From assembly GCF_001442615.1 (NCBI RefSeq), contig NZ_LMXN01000001.1, positions 124,001 to 188,000 of the forward strand: a stretch of DNA of 64,000 nt, written 5' to 3'. This stretch comes from Algoriphagus resistens (lineage in GTDB: Bacteria; Bacteroidota; Bacteroidia; Cytophagales; Cyclobacteriaceae). The translations under genes were made by a program, and so were the position numbers. The notes under the pieces were generated by a model. It worked only from the letters and a program-made list of their open reading frames with translations, did not search any database and was not told where the DNA came from. Below are positions 20,000 to 28,358 of the stretch, piece by piece. The first letter of the stretch is position 1. The number at the start of each line of letters is the position of its first letter.

Positions 20000-21112
20000 A
20001 TGATAGTCAAAAGCTCATTAACCTTTGTATTGCTTATCTTTTTGTTTTCGGCCAATCCTCCAAAAAATGAGGGCTTAAAAGAAATATTTTCTGGTAGCTA
20101 TCACATCGGGGTTGCACTTAACTCAAGACAAGTGAACAGTTCTGATGTGAAAGTCAATGCTGTCATTCAGGAGAATTTCAACAGCATAAGTCCTGAGAAT
20201 GGCTTAAAATGGCAGTTGGTTCATCCTGAAATTGACCGGTACAATTTCGAATTTGGTGATCAATATGTGTCTCTGGGTGAAAAAATCGGAGCATTCACTA
20301 TCGGGCATTGTTTAGTCTGGCATCAGCAGGTTCCACGTTGGGTGTTTGTGGATGAGAAGCAGCAACAGCTATCCAAGGAAGCTTTGATCGCAAGGATGGA
20401 AGAGCACATAGAGACTGTAGCAGGGAGATACAAAGGCAGAATACATGGTTGGGATGTGGTCAATGAGGCCTTTAATGAAGATGGATCTTATCGGGAGTCA
20501 GAATGGTATAAAATTGCAGGGAAGGACTTTATGAAAGCTGCATTCCGAAAGGCTCATGAAGTAGATCCGGAAGCTGAGTTGTACTACAATGATTACAATG
20601 TATGGAGAGCTTCCAAACGAAAGGGGATTCTTGATTTTGCCAAAGAAATGGTTGCTGAAGGAATCAAAGTGGACGCAATTGGTATGCAGGGGCATTACCA
20701 ACTCAATTCACCTACTTTAGAGGAAATCGAGCAAGGGATTATTGAAATCCATGAGGCTGGGTTCAAAGTAATGATCACCGAGCTTGACGTGGATGTACTT
20801 CCGAGACCAAAGAGGGCTGAAGGTGCTGATCTGAATATGAATTTTGCCAATTCTGAGGAGTATAATCCTTACAAAGATGGTATTACACCGGAGGCTGAAG
20901 CTAAGCTGGCTGAGCGGTATGCCGCTATTTTTAAGATTTATGAAAAACACAAAGACAAGATCACCAGAGTGACGTTCTGGGGCTTAGGAGATAGAAACAG
21001 CTGGCTGAATAATTTTCCGGTCCGTGGCAGAACGAATTATCCTTTGCTTTTCGATAGAAATCTGGATCCGAAGACCGATGTAATTGAGAAAATTGCCAGT
21101 GTAGTGAACTAG
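20000..21112 (+). CDS. GH10 endo-1,4-beta-xylanase
   Basis: A 370-residue single-domain GH10 enzyme with a short signal sequence (MIVKSSLTFVLLIFLFSA). Motifs along the barrel are HCLVWHQQVPRWVF near 103, the acid/base Glu156 in WDVVNEAFNEDG, YYNDYNV near 195, MQGHYQL near 230, the nucleophile Glu261 in MITELDVDV, and WGLGDRNSWL near 330. It has no lipobox and no binding module, so it is likely periplasmic, acting on the oligosaccharides brought in by the two SusCD systems, whereas the gene at 15694 acts at the surface. This division is inferred from signals and architecture. Confidence 0.94.
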   Translation: MIVKSSLTFVLLIFLFSANPPKNEGLKEIFSGSYHIGVALNSRQVNSSDVKVNAVIQENFNSISPENGLKWQLVHPEIDRYNFEFGDQYVSLGEKIGAFTIGHCLVWHQQVPRWVFVDEKQQQLSKEALIARMEEHIETVAGRYKGRIHGWDVVNEAFNEDGSYRESEWYKIAGKDFMKAAFRKAHEVDPEAELYYNDYNVWRASKRKGILDFAKEMVAEGIKVDAIGMQGHYQLNSPTLEEIEQGIIEIHEAGFKVMITELDVDVLPRPKRAEGADLNMNFANSEEYNPYKDGITPEAEAKLAERYAAIFKIYEKHKDKITRVTFWGLGDRNSWLNNFPVRGRTNYPLLFDRNLDPKTDVIEKIASVVN

Positions 21113-21262
21113 TGGATAAGCAAAATGGAAGAAAGGAGCGAATTCATTCAGTTGAATTTATTCCTTTTTTCTTATATGTACCCTGCATAGCCTTTCTGTT
21201 ATCCCTGGATCCATTCGACAACAGAAGCATAAAATTATCTATAAAACGGACCTACGAAATGG

Positions 21263-22126
21263 TTACTTTACAAGAAATCCATTTGTGCCTTTACGGAATT
21301 TCAGGGGAGTCAATCCAGTTTTGTTTTTGAATACCTTGGTGAAATGGGACACTTCTCCAAATCCACATTCCCAACTTATCTCAGTGACCCGCATATCCGT
21401 CGCTAGCAGTAGTCTCATTGCTTTTTCCAGCTTCTCATTTTTCAAATACACGGAAGGACTTTCTTTGAATACTTCCTTGAATTTTCGGTTGAAGGAGGCA
21501 AGACTCATGTCACATAGAATAGCCAGTTCCTGTATGCTCAGATCTTCGTAGAGATTTGATTCGATCACTTCGAGAAAATTGATCTGAGAAGGATTAAATA
21601 ATTCCTGAAAGATCATCCTGATTTTTTGGGAATTTTCGGTAGTACGTATCAGCAGCAGGATCAGTTCTTTGATTTTCAGAGAAATCAATTCTTCTGTGAC
21701 AAGTGAAGGATTTTCAAAATAGAACAGGATACTCCTGATGTATCCCTGGATAAGCTCATCCACCTTAACTTGATGAATTAGTGTGCCAGAGGAATACGTA
21801 CTTTGTTGTAAGAAAACAGGAAGATCATTTTTATAGATTTTCCGAAGGATATCGGGATAGAAATGAATATCAACCATTTCTGAAGGGAGGAAGGTGTTCT
21901 TTGGAAAGTACTTGGAAATATAATTACCACACTTCATGACCACTGCTTCCTGAGGATAAAGGTGGATTTTTTGTGAGGAAGAATACATCACGTTAGTTGC
22001 CTCCCGCTGGTAAAGAAAACAGGCTTCTTCATTCATCATGCGGATTTTGGAATAGGGAGTAGTAAAAAGCAGACGTTCAATCACGGGCTTTCCAAAAAAA
22101 TCAAACGATTGATACTGATTTTCCAT
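21263..22126 (-). CDS. AraC-family transcriptional regulator
   Basis: A 287-residue cytoplasmic protein on the minus strand, convergent with the GH10 gene. The C-terminal ~100 residues hold the two AraC helix-turn-helix motifs (LSIQELAILCDMSLASFNRK and VTEISWECGFGEVSHFTKVF, then KNKTGLTPLKFRK). The N-terminal half resembles the ExsA-like effector domain of Bacteroidota AraC proteins (EAVVMKCGNYISKYF). The target is unknown. It lies at the end of the xylan cluster but on the opposite strand, and an ECF system already serves that locus. Confidence 0.9.
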   Translation of the reverse strand: MENQYQSFDFFGKPVIERLLFTTPYSKIRMMNEEACFLYQREATNVMYSSSQKIHLYPQEAVVMKCGNYISKYFPKNTFLPSEMVDIHFYPDILRKIYKNDLPVFLQQSTYSSGTLIHQVKVDELIQGYIRSILFYFENPSLVTEELISLKIKELILLLIRTTENSQKIRMIFQELFNPSQINFLEVIESNLYEDLSIQELAILCDMSLASFNRKFKEVFKESPSVYLKNEKLEKAMRLLLATDMRVTEISWECGFGEVSHFTKVFKNKTGLTPLKFRKGTNGFLVK

Positions 22127-22424
22127 CTGTTGGCGGCTTTGAAATGCTAAGTAAAAGGATTACCTGCCAGATTGCCTCAAATAATTGGTTTTTTGAGCTA
22201 AAGTGACAAGAAGATGACATAAATGGACAAATTGAGCGGCTTTAAAAGGTGGAATTTTGAGTCAATGAGAAAGAAAAAAGTTAGGGCGAAAATCAATTGG
22301 GAAGAACTATACTTTCCTTCAATATCAGCAGGATTAGTACATCCTACCCATAGTAAAATGAATCACTGTCCGGATTTATTTATCAAAGGCTATCCAGGTC
22401 GTCCATTTTAAAAGTTTTAATTCT

Positions 22425-22516
22425 ATGAAATCGAGCATGACGAAAACGTCACACACCGGGATGATTATAATCCATTCGAGATTCCATATGGCCCTTAAAA
22501 GACAAATTATAATCAT
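22425..22516 (+). repeat. 92-bp start-codon repeat, unit B1 (best preserved)
   Basis: Exactly 92 bases, ATGAAATCGAGCATGACG to ATTATAATCAT, and followed without a gap by the ATGAAATC of the next unit. Hairpin 1 is TGACG-AAAA-CGTCA (22438-22451). Hairpin 2 is a perfect 11-bp inverted repeat, ATGATTATAAT (22461-22471) with ATTATAATCAT (22506-22516), the right arm ending at the unit boundary. The loop holds the palindrome CCATATGG. A 31-codon frame starts at 22425 and its TGA (22518-22520) overlaps the next ATG. Confidence 0.88.
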
Positions 22517-22621
22517 ATGAAATCATGACGGGCGGACGACACACAGGGGGATGATTATTTACCCCTAGAAACTCGCTCGACTACCGTCCTAAATGAACTA
22601 AGAAATCTAACTTATAATCAT
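22517..22621 (+). repeat. Start-codon repeat, unit B2 (diverged, 105 bp)
   Basis: Begins ATGAAATCATGACG, has lost the GAGC of the other units, keeps ACACACAGGGGGATGATTAT, then diverges in the middle where the CGAGATTCCATATGG core is absent. It recovers TATAATCAT just before the ATG at 22622. An 8-bp inverted repeat is kept: ATGATTAT (22551-22558) with ATAATCAT (22614-22621). The long mini-ORF of the other units is broken here. Confidence 0.7.
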
Positions 22622-23146
22622 ATGAAAAATCTATCCTCTGGTCAACTTGCACCACAATTCCAACATCTTACTCTCAGCGGTCATTACGTGACTTTAGATG
22701 GATTTTCAGGGAAAAAGGTCTTACTATCCTTCTTTAGAGGTGCGGCTTGTCCTTTTTGCAATTTAAGGGTAAGAGAGCTGATTCTCAACTACCATGTACT
22801 TCAACAGCAGAACATTCAGATTCTGGCTGTTTTCCATTCGAGCGCAGAAGAAATTATGGAATATGCGGGTAAGCAAGAGGCTCCTTTTCCGATTCTTCCA
22901 GATCCGGATCTCAAGCTGTATAAGGCTTATGGGGTGGAATCGTCTCTATTGGGAAAATTGAGGACAATGGGCAGCCTCAGTAAAGTATGGAAAGTAATGA
23001 ACAGCGGTTTTTTCAATTTTAGATCAATGAGTGATTTGAATACTTTGCCAGCAGATTTTATTATCGGAGAAGATCAAAGAATCCTGTGGGCACATTATGG
23101 GGATAATTTTGGCGACCATATAGCTCTCGCAGACGTGATAGCTTGA
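22622..23146 (+). CDS. Peroxiredoxin-like protein (AhpC/TSA-type thioredoxin fold)
   Basis: A 174-residue cytoplasmic protein with a thioredoxin fold. The active-site region is FFRGAACPFCNLRVREL near residue 35, giving a CPFC motif, followed by ILAVFHSSAEEIMEYAG and PFPILPDPDLKLYKAYGV, typical of AhpC/TSA peroxiredoxin-like family 2 proteins. It would reduce peroxides using thiols. The gene is preceded by two tandem copies of the dispersed repeat and takes its ATG from the end of the second one. It stands alone, with no operon partner. Confidence 0.88.
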   Translation: MKNLSSGQLAPQFQHLTLSGHYVTLDGFSGKKVLLSFFRGAACPFCNLRVRELILNYHVLQQQNIQILAVFHSSAEEIMEYAGKQEAPFPILPDPDLKLYKAYGVESSLLGKLRTMGSLSKVWKVMNSGFFNFRSMSDLNTLPADFIIGEDQRILWAHYGDNFGDHIALADVIA

Positions 23147-23508
23147 CCCAGTGTTTGAAAGTAAAGGGAGTTTTTCAAGCGTTGTTGTCAATTACAAGGG
23201 GATTTCCCTAATTCATTATTGCTACTTGCCTTAACAACAAGTTAGTCAAGGCAAGATAATACTACTGCTGATACTTTTTCGCTTGATGTTTTTTTACCGT
23301 AAGTAAATTTTAATTCCCGCTCATATCGCTATGCAGACCTAATTTGATTATACAGCTTTGGGTTCTGATAGGCGCATTTTTTTCACGAGTAGTTAAAAAA
23401 GTGCGTTTTTTTTGCCAAAAGTATTCTCAGTAAAAAGAACCTATTGATTTTCACTGATTTTAAAACAGATAATATTTTGATAATAACAGTTAAAATTTAT
23501 AAGTTTAA
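23147..23508 (+). other. Intergenic region upstream of the mannan-type SusC
   Basis: 362 bases. CTTGCCTT (23225-23232) pairs with AAGGCAAG (23248-23255), a perfect 8-bp hairpin without a T tract. Closer to the gene the sequence is strongly AT-rich. A TATTTTG near 23471 is a one-base-short version of the TAnnTTTG -7 element and has a TTGA about 25 bases upstream, a weak promoter candidate. A perfect 12-bp palindrome ATGTTTAAACAT (23509-23520) covers the first ATG of the next gene. No gene was found in the gap. Confidence 0.4.
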
Positions 23509-26500
23509 ATGTTTAAACATATGAACATTAAACCTAAATCAAAACCCATGAAAAAATCTTTATGTTTTATCGAAAGGCATGAAGGGTGGAGGCAGACCAA
23601 AATGCTGCAGCTGACACTCATGCTCTTTTTTTTGGTACAACTGGTAGGTGTTGCCCAGACTCAGAGTAAAACCTATTCGGGAATTGTATATGACAATTCT
23701 ACCAAAGAAACTCTTCCGGGGGTAAATATCCTTGTAAAGGGTACTACACAGGGAGCTGTCACAGATATTGATGGTAAATTTTCGATTGTCGTCAATACGC
23801 CAGATCCAATATTGGTGTTTAGTTTCATAGGAATGGAATCTCTCGAATATCCTTTGGGAGCTCAGACTGAATTGGAAATCAATCTGGATCCTACCGAAGA
23901 CAGTCTGGATGAAGTCATAGTGGTAGGCTATGGTACGCAAAAGAAATCTGATCTTACTGGATCCGTGGGAGTGGTAGGAGGAGAGGAACTTTTAAGAGCT
24001 CCTATAGCAAATGCACTCCAGGGGTTGAAAGGAAAAGTTGCCGGAGTAAATGTGTTCTTGAATTCGGGATCCCCATCATCCAGCCCTAGGGTGTTGATCA
24101 GAGGATTGGGGACCATTAATTCTTCCTCCCAGCCGCTATATGTGGTGGATGGAGTGGTGATGGAGAATATCGAATTTTTAAACCCAAATGATATTTTGAG
24201 CATGGAAGTGTTGAAAGATGCATCATCCACAGCTATATATGGTGCCAGAGGTGCTAATGGTGTCGTCATGGTAAGTACCAAAAGAGGAGCACAGAACACC
24301 GGGGTTACCGTAGGATATGATGGGTATTTCAGCGTAGGCGTATTGCCAAAAAAACTCGATGTGCTGAATGCGGAGGAATTTATGGAAGTTCTGGAGCAGG
24401 GGTTTGCAAACCATAGCAAATACCGTCCCGATTCGCCCATTCCTGCATTCACCAAAAACGATCCCAATTTGTTTGATGCCAATGGAAATCCTCTATATGA
24501 TACTGATTGGCAGGAGGAAGCTACCAGAACAGCTTTATCACAAAATCACCAACTGTCCTTTCAGTCCAAGGCTGAGAAGTCGTCTTTTGGTGCTTTTTTG
24601 AATTATTCAGATATGCAGGGGATTATGCTTAATAATTACCTCAAGCGGATAAACGGAAAATTTGCTTTTGATGCAAATCCTAAAAAATGGCTCACAGTAG
24701 GATTGAATTTATTGGCAAACAATACTGATGAAAATGTTTTTGAGGAAAGCGGAGGACATCAGATGCCTAGAAGGTCCATGATTGAAATGCCGGCAATTTT
24801 CCCTGTCAAATTCCCCGACGGCACCTGGAGCAATTCGGGAATGGTGTCTGATCCGTATGGACTTGAAGCAATACCAAATCCCGTACACGTATTGACCACC
24901 CAGGATAGATTGAGAAAAAGAACCAAGTTGTTCGGTAATATTTATACTACATTTCATATTCTTCCCGGTCTGGATCTCCGTACCCAGTTTGGTTTTGATA
25001 AGAATGATTACAACGAGCAGATCTATAGTCCAACAGACCTGATCAATATTTCTTCCCCCAACGGATATGCTTACCTGGGGAATGAGAAAAATCTTTACTG
25101 GCAGCAGGAGAATTACCTGACCTATACCAAGGAGTTTGGTGATCACGCTATCAATGCCATGGCGGGATTGAGCTGGCAGAAAAGAACATCTGAGTTTTTC
25201 AATGTGAGTGCCACTGGGTTTTCTGATGATACATTTAGATTTAACAGAATGCAGTCCGCAAGTCAACCGGGTACGCCAAATTCGGGGTATGACGAATGGA
25301 GTATGAATTCCTATTTCCTTCGCGGAAATTATAATTACAAAAGTAAATACCTTGTCACCTTCACTGGTAGGATAGATGGTTCATCCCGGTTTGGGGACAA
25401 TAACAAATACGGTGTATTCCCTTCTGTTGGTGTGGGCTATGTTTTATCAAACGAGCCTTTTATGAAGAATATGGAGAATATCAATGAACTGAAGCTCCGT
25501 TCCAGTTTTGGTATAACCGGTAATACAGAGATACCTACTTACCAATCATTGGGAACCATATCTACAGGGACTACCCTGATCAATGGAACAAGAGCGCCAA
25601 TCAGCTACGTAAACCGTCTTCCAAATCCAGACCTGGAATGGGAAAAAACGAGGCAGTTTGATGTAGGCTTTGACCTGGCTTTACTGGACAGGGCATTGGT
25701 ATTCAGTTTTGACTATTACCACAAATTGACCACCGATTTACTGTTGGATAGACCAGTGCCTTCTTCTACTGGATTTTCTGCAGTAAGAGATAACATAGGC
25801 TCAGTGTCTAACCAGGGTGTGGAATTTTTGGTAACGGCTTTTCCAGTTACTACCACAGATTTCAGCTGGGAGAGTAATCTGAATTTCTCCTATAACCAAA
25901 ATAAAATAGAACAGCTTGGCGAAAATGACGAAGATATCTTTCCTGGTCCCAATTGGGTATCTGGTAGCCAGACTATTCTGCGCGTCGGAGAATCTTTGAG
26001 TTCCTTCTGGGGTTACGAGCGATTGGGGACTTGGGGTACGGACGAAGCGGCAGCTGCAGCTGAAGTTGGTGCTATACCGGGTGAGGCAAAACGAAGTGCC
26101 GAGCGTAAAATTATAGGAAATGGATTGCCTGCCTGGACCGGAAGTTTCATCAATAATTTCTATTACAAAAACTTTGATTTGACGCTCGATATCCAATTTG
26201 TTGCTGGGGTTGACATTTTGCAGCAATATTTTCATTCTACTCAGGATAGAACCGGCTATGCCAGTGGATTGAAAGATGTTTTGTATGATGCGTGGACCGA
26301 GACTAATCAGAACACAATGGTTCAACAGATCAGAAATGGCCCTTATTCCGGACAAAATAGTGAAGTGGATAGCCATTGGGTGGCTGACGGATCCTATATC
26401 AGGGGTAATTTGATTTCACTTGGCTACTCATTCAACCCAACAATGCTTGACAGAGCCGGACTGAATAAATTGAGAGTATATGCAAGTGTGCAGAATGCTT

Positions 26501-26640
26501 TTCTAATCAGCTCTGACGACTTCAAAGGGTATGATCCAGAAGCATCATCATGGGAGGGAAACCAATGGGGGCAGAATATTTTCTTCTTCCAGTATCCTCG
26601 GCCTAGAACCTTTACTGTCGGCTTGAGTCTGCAATTTTAA
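23509..26640 (+). CDS. SusC/RagA TonB-dependent transporter (alpha-mannoside locus)
   Basis: A 1043-residue outer-membrane protein. In-frame ATGs at 23521 and 23548 are alternative starts; the hydrophobic signal core is MLQLTLMLFFLVQLVGVAQ near residue 32, so the first start gives an unusually long N-terminal extension. A regulatory-like domain follows (YSGIVYDNSTKETLPGVNIL; DIDGKFS), then TonB box DEVIVVGYGTQKKSDLTGS, plug domain with PLYVVDGVVMEN and MEVLKDASSTAIYGARGANG, and a barrel ending VGLSLQF. No STN domain is present. Paired with the SusD at 26658 and followed by mannose-metabolism genes, it probably imports mannose-containing oligosaccharides. Confidence 0.93.
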   Translation: MFKHMNIKPKSKPMKKSLCFIERHEGWRQTKMLQLTLMLFFLVQLVGVAQTQSKTYSGIVYDNSTKETLPGVNILVKGTTQGAVTDIDGKFSIVVNTPDPILVFSFIGMESLEYPLGAQTELEINLDPTEDSLDEVIVVGYGTQKKSDLTGSVGVVGGEELLRAPIANALQGLKGKVAGVNVFLNSGSPSSSPRVLIRGLGTINSSSQPLYVVDGVVMENIEFLNPNDILSMEVLKDASSTAIYGARGANGVVMVSTKRGAQNTGVTVGYDGYFSVGVLPKKLDVLNAEEFMEVLEQGFANHSKYRPDSPIPAFTKNDPNLFDANGNPLYDTDWQEEATRTALSQNHQLSFQSKAEKSSFGAFLNYSDMQGIMLNNYLKRINGKFAFDANPKKWLTVGLNLLANNTDENVFEESGGHQMPRRSMIEMPAIFPVKFPDGTWSNSGMVSDPYGLEAIPNPVHVLTTQDRLRKRTKLFGNIYTTFHILPGLDLRTQFGFDKNDYNEQIYSPTDLINISSPNGYAYLGNEKNLYWQQENYLTYTKEFGDHAINAMAGLSWQKRTSEFFNVSATGFSDDTFRFNRMQSASQPGTPNSGYDEWSMNSYFLRGNYNYKSKYLVTFTGRIDGSSRFGDNNKYGVFPSVGVGYVLSNEPFMKNMENINELKLRSSFGITGNTEIPTYQSLGTISTGTTLINGTRAPISYVNRLPNPDLEWEKTRQFDVGFDLALLDRALVFSFDYYHKLTTDLLLDRPVPSSTGFSAVRDNIGSVSNQGVEFLVTAFPVTTTDFSWESNLNFSYNQNKIEQLGENDEDIFPGPNWVSGSQTILRVGESLSSFWGYERLGTWGTDEAAAAAEVGAIPGEAKRSAERKIIGNGLPAWTGSFINNFYYKNFDLTLDIQFVAGVDILQQYFHSTQDRTGYASGLKDVLYDAWTETNQNTMVQQIRNGPYSGQNSEVDSHWVADGSYIRGNLISLGYSFNPTMLDRAGLNKLRVYASVQNAFLISSDDFKGYDPEASSWEGNQWGQNIFFFQYPRPRTFTVGLSLQF

Positions 26641-26657
26641 TCCTAAAATCTAATCCA

Positions 26658-28247
26658 ATGAAAAAGTTATCTATACTATACTTAGGGGTGTTGTTACTGG
26701 CTTCTGCCTGTGATGGGTTTTTGGAAGAAAAGCCCAAAGATGAAGTTGCTTCTACCCAATATTTTGCTCGCCCAGAACACGCCCGTGATGCTGTGAACGC
26801 ATTATATAGAACCGGGGCAATGCAGTTTTACGAAGCCAACGGTTCCTATTCAGGATCTAGGATTATGTTTGGCCCCTACTTGTCAGGTTTTGTGGACAAT
26901 GAATATAAAGGCCAGGAAGTGCACGTCCAAAGAGGACAGAATATGACCTATGATGGGCTTAATCTTTCCAGTTATTTTAATTCGATGTGGTCGGATATGT
27001 ACATAGGGATTTCCAGAGCCAACAATGCCATTAAATATATACCGGAAACTCCTGGATTAAGTGAGGAGCAGATGAACCAATACATGGCTGAGGCAAAGTT
27101 CTTCAGGGCCTTTAACTATTATTATCTGGTAAGGATGTTCGGTGCTGTGCCTTTGATCACCGAACCCTATGAAAGCCTGGAAAACCTCTTTCTGGAAAGA
27201 ACCCCGCCAAGTCAAGTGTATGCACTTATAACCGAAGACCTCGAGACCGCAATTTCCAGTGGAGGACTATCCGATATGAGTATGGTCAATAACAGCAGCA
27301 GGATTACAAAATCTGTAGCCCAGACTGTCTTGGCAGAAGTCTATCTGACTATGAGTGGAGCAGCATTAGGAGAGGATAATTATGCAAAATCTGCCGCGAC
27401 TGTACGGGAGATTGTGAATTCAGGAACCTATTCCTTGGTGCAACACACGAAAAATGCTGGTGGGGAAATTGTTGCAAACGGCTCTGCCTATAACAAAATC
27501 AAAGATCGTGAGGAAGTCCCGGGTGAATTCATTTACTATTATGAATATGAAATCGGGATTGCAAACAATATTTATCCGAGCTGGAGCTATCCGTCTACCA
27601 TGTCTCCCTTGCTTGCCTATGCAATTGCCAATAATGCTTATGGCCCAACACAGGCTTTAGTAGCTTCTTATGATCCTGATGAGGATCTCAGGGTCCAGGA
27701 AAAGCAATATTTCCATACCTCTATTGAACTGGATGGGGAAGTCATTGAATTTCAGCGCGCACCTTTTATGTGGGAGGATCAGGAAGCTGCCTATGAAACG
27801 GCACTTTCAGACAAAGATATGCCGATCTATACCTATGCAAACGTATTGTTAATAGGAGCTGAGGCAATTGCAATGTCGGAAGGTGTAACAACAGAAGCGG
27901 TAGAATACCTGGCACAGATACGTGAAAGAGCACTGTGGCAAAAATCACCTGCCGAGATCAGAAGTGAACTGTCGGCTCTTTCAGCCGATCAGTTTGTAGA
28001 AGAGGTCTGGAAAGAGCGTGTAAGAGAGCTTGTCTTCGAGTTCCCCATCTGGTTTGACGTGATGAGAACCAGAAAATTCCCTAAGCCTACCAATGACGGT
28101 ACGGGAGATATTGATTTTGTAGATGCTGTTGGTGCTACCAATTTCTTTAACGGTGCGATCAAAGAACAAAACATGCTCTTTCCACTTCCTGACCAGGAGC
28201 TACAGCGAAACCCATCATTGACCCAAAATCCAGGCTACGCAAACTAA
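26658..28247 (+). CDS. RagB/SusD family lipoprotein (alpha-mannoside locus)
   Basis: A 529-residue lipoprotein with lipobox LASAC (Cys18). SusD helices are seen in YMAEAKFFRAFNYYYLVRMF, YTYANVLLIGAEAIA and KERVRELVFEFPIWFDVMRT, and the end reads LTQNPGY. It starts 17 bases after the SusC stop and is followed by a clear terminator, so SusC and SusD form their own transcription unit and the enzyme genes downstream need another promoter or read-through. Confidence 0.93.
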   Translation: MKKLSILYLGVLLLASACDGFLEEKPKDEVASTQYFARPEHARDAVNALYRTGAMQFYEANGSYSGSRIMFGPYLSGFVDNEYKGQEVHVQRGQNMTYDGLNLSSYFNSMWSDMYIGISRANNAIKYIPETPGLSEEQMNQYMAEAKFFRAFNYYYLVRMFGAVPLITEPYESLENLFLERTPPSQVYALITEDLETAISSGGLSDMSMVNNSSRITKSVAQTVLAEVYLTMSGAALGEDNYAKSAATVREIVNSGTYSLVQHTKNAGGEIVANGSAYNKIKDREEVPGEFIYYYEYEIGIANNIYPSWSYPSTMSPLLAYAIANNAYGPTQALVASYDPDEDLRVQEKQYFHTSIELDGEVIEFQRAPFMWEDQEAAYETALSDKDMPIYTYANVLLIGAEAIAMSEGVTTEAVEYLAQIRERALWQKSPAEIRSELSALSADQFVEEVWKERVRELVFEFPIWFDVMRTRKFPKPTNDGTGDIDFVDAVGATNFFNGAIKEQNMLFPLPDQELQRNPSLTQNPGYAN

Positions 28248-28263
28248 TTTAATATTACCTAAG

Positions 28264-28292
28264 AAGGACGGGGTTTATACCCGTCCTTAATT
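28264..28292 (+). terminator. Intrinsic terminator after SusD
   Basis: AAGGACGGG (28264-28272) pairs perfectly with CCCGTCCTT (28280-28288) around a 7-base loop, 16 bases after the SusD stop, and is followed by an AT-rich AATTTTA tail. The T tract is interrupted, so partial read-through into the enzyme genes is possible. Confidence 0.75.
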
Positions 28293-28358
28293 TTATAGCA
28301 GTTCCTTAAAAAAAGAGAAGTGCCAGCTAACGCTTTGCACTCTTATTAAAATTAAATC

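Larger units (their letters stand above)
22127..22621 (+). other. Intergenic stretch with a tandem pair of start-codon repeats
   Basis: A 495-base gap between the divergent AraC and peroxiredoxin genes. The first ~300 bases hold no convincing gene: a 62-codon open frame at 22223 looks random. The last ~200 bases consist of two repeat units placed head to tail (22425-22516 and 22517-22621), the second ending exactly at the peroxiredoxin ATG. Confidence 0.6.

Noticed and set aside
21112..21330. 72-codon frame starting at the GH10 stop codon and running into the AraC gene end
   Set aside because: It overlaps the convergent AraC gene and has no recognisable features.
22223..22411. 62-codon open frame upstream of the repeat pair
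   Set aside because: No family resemblance, basic random-looking composition, and no partner gene; it lies in AT-rich intergenic DNA.
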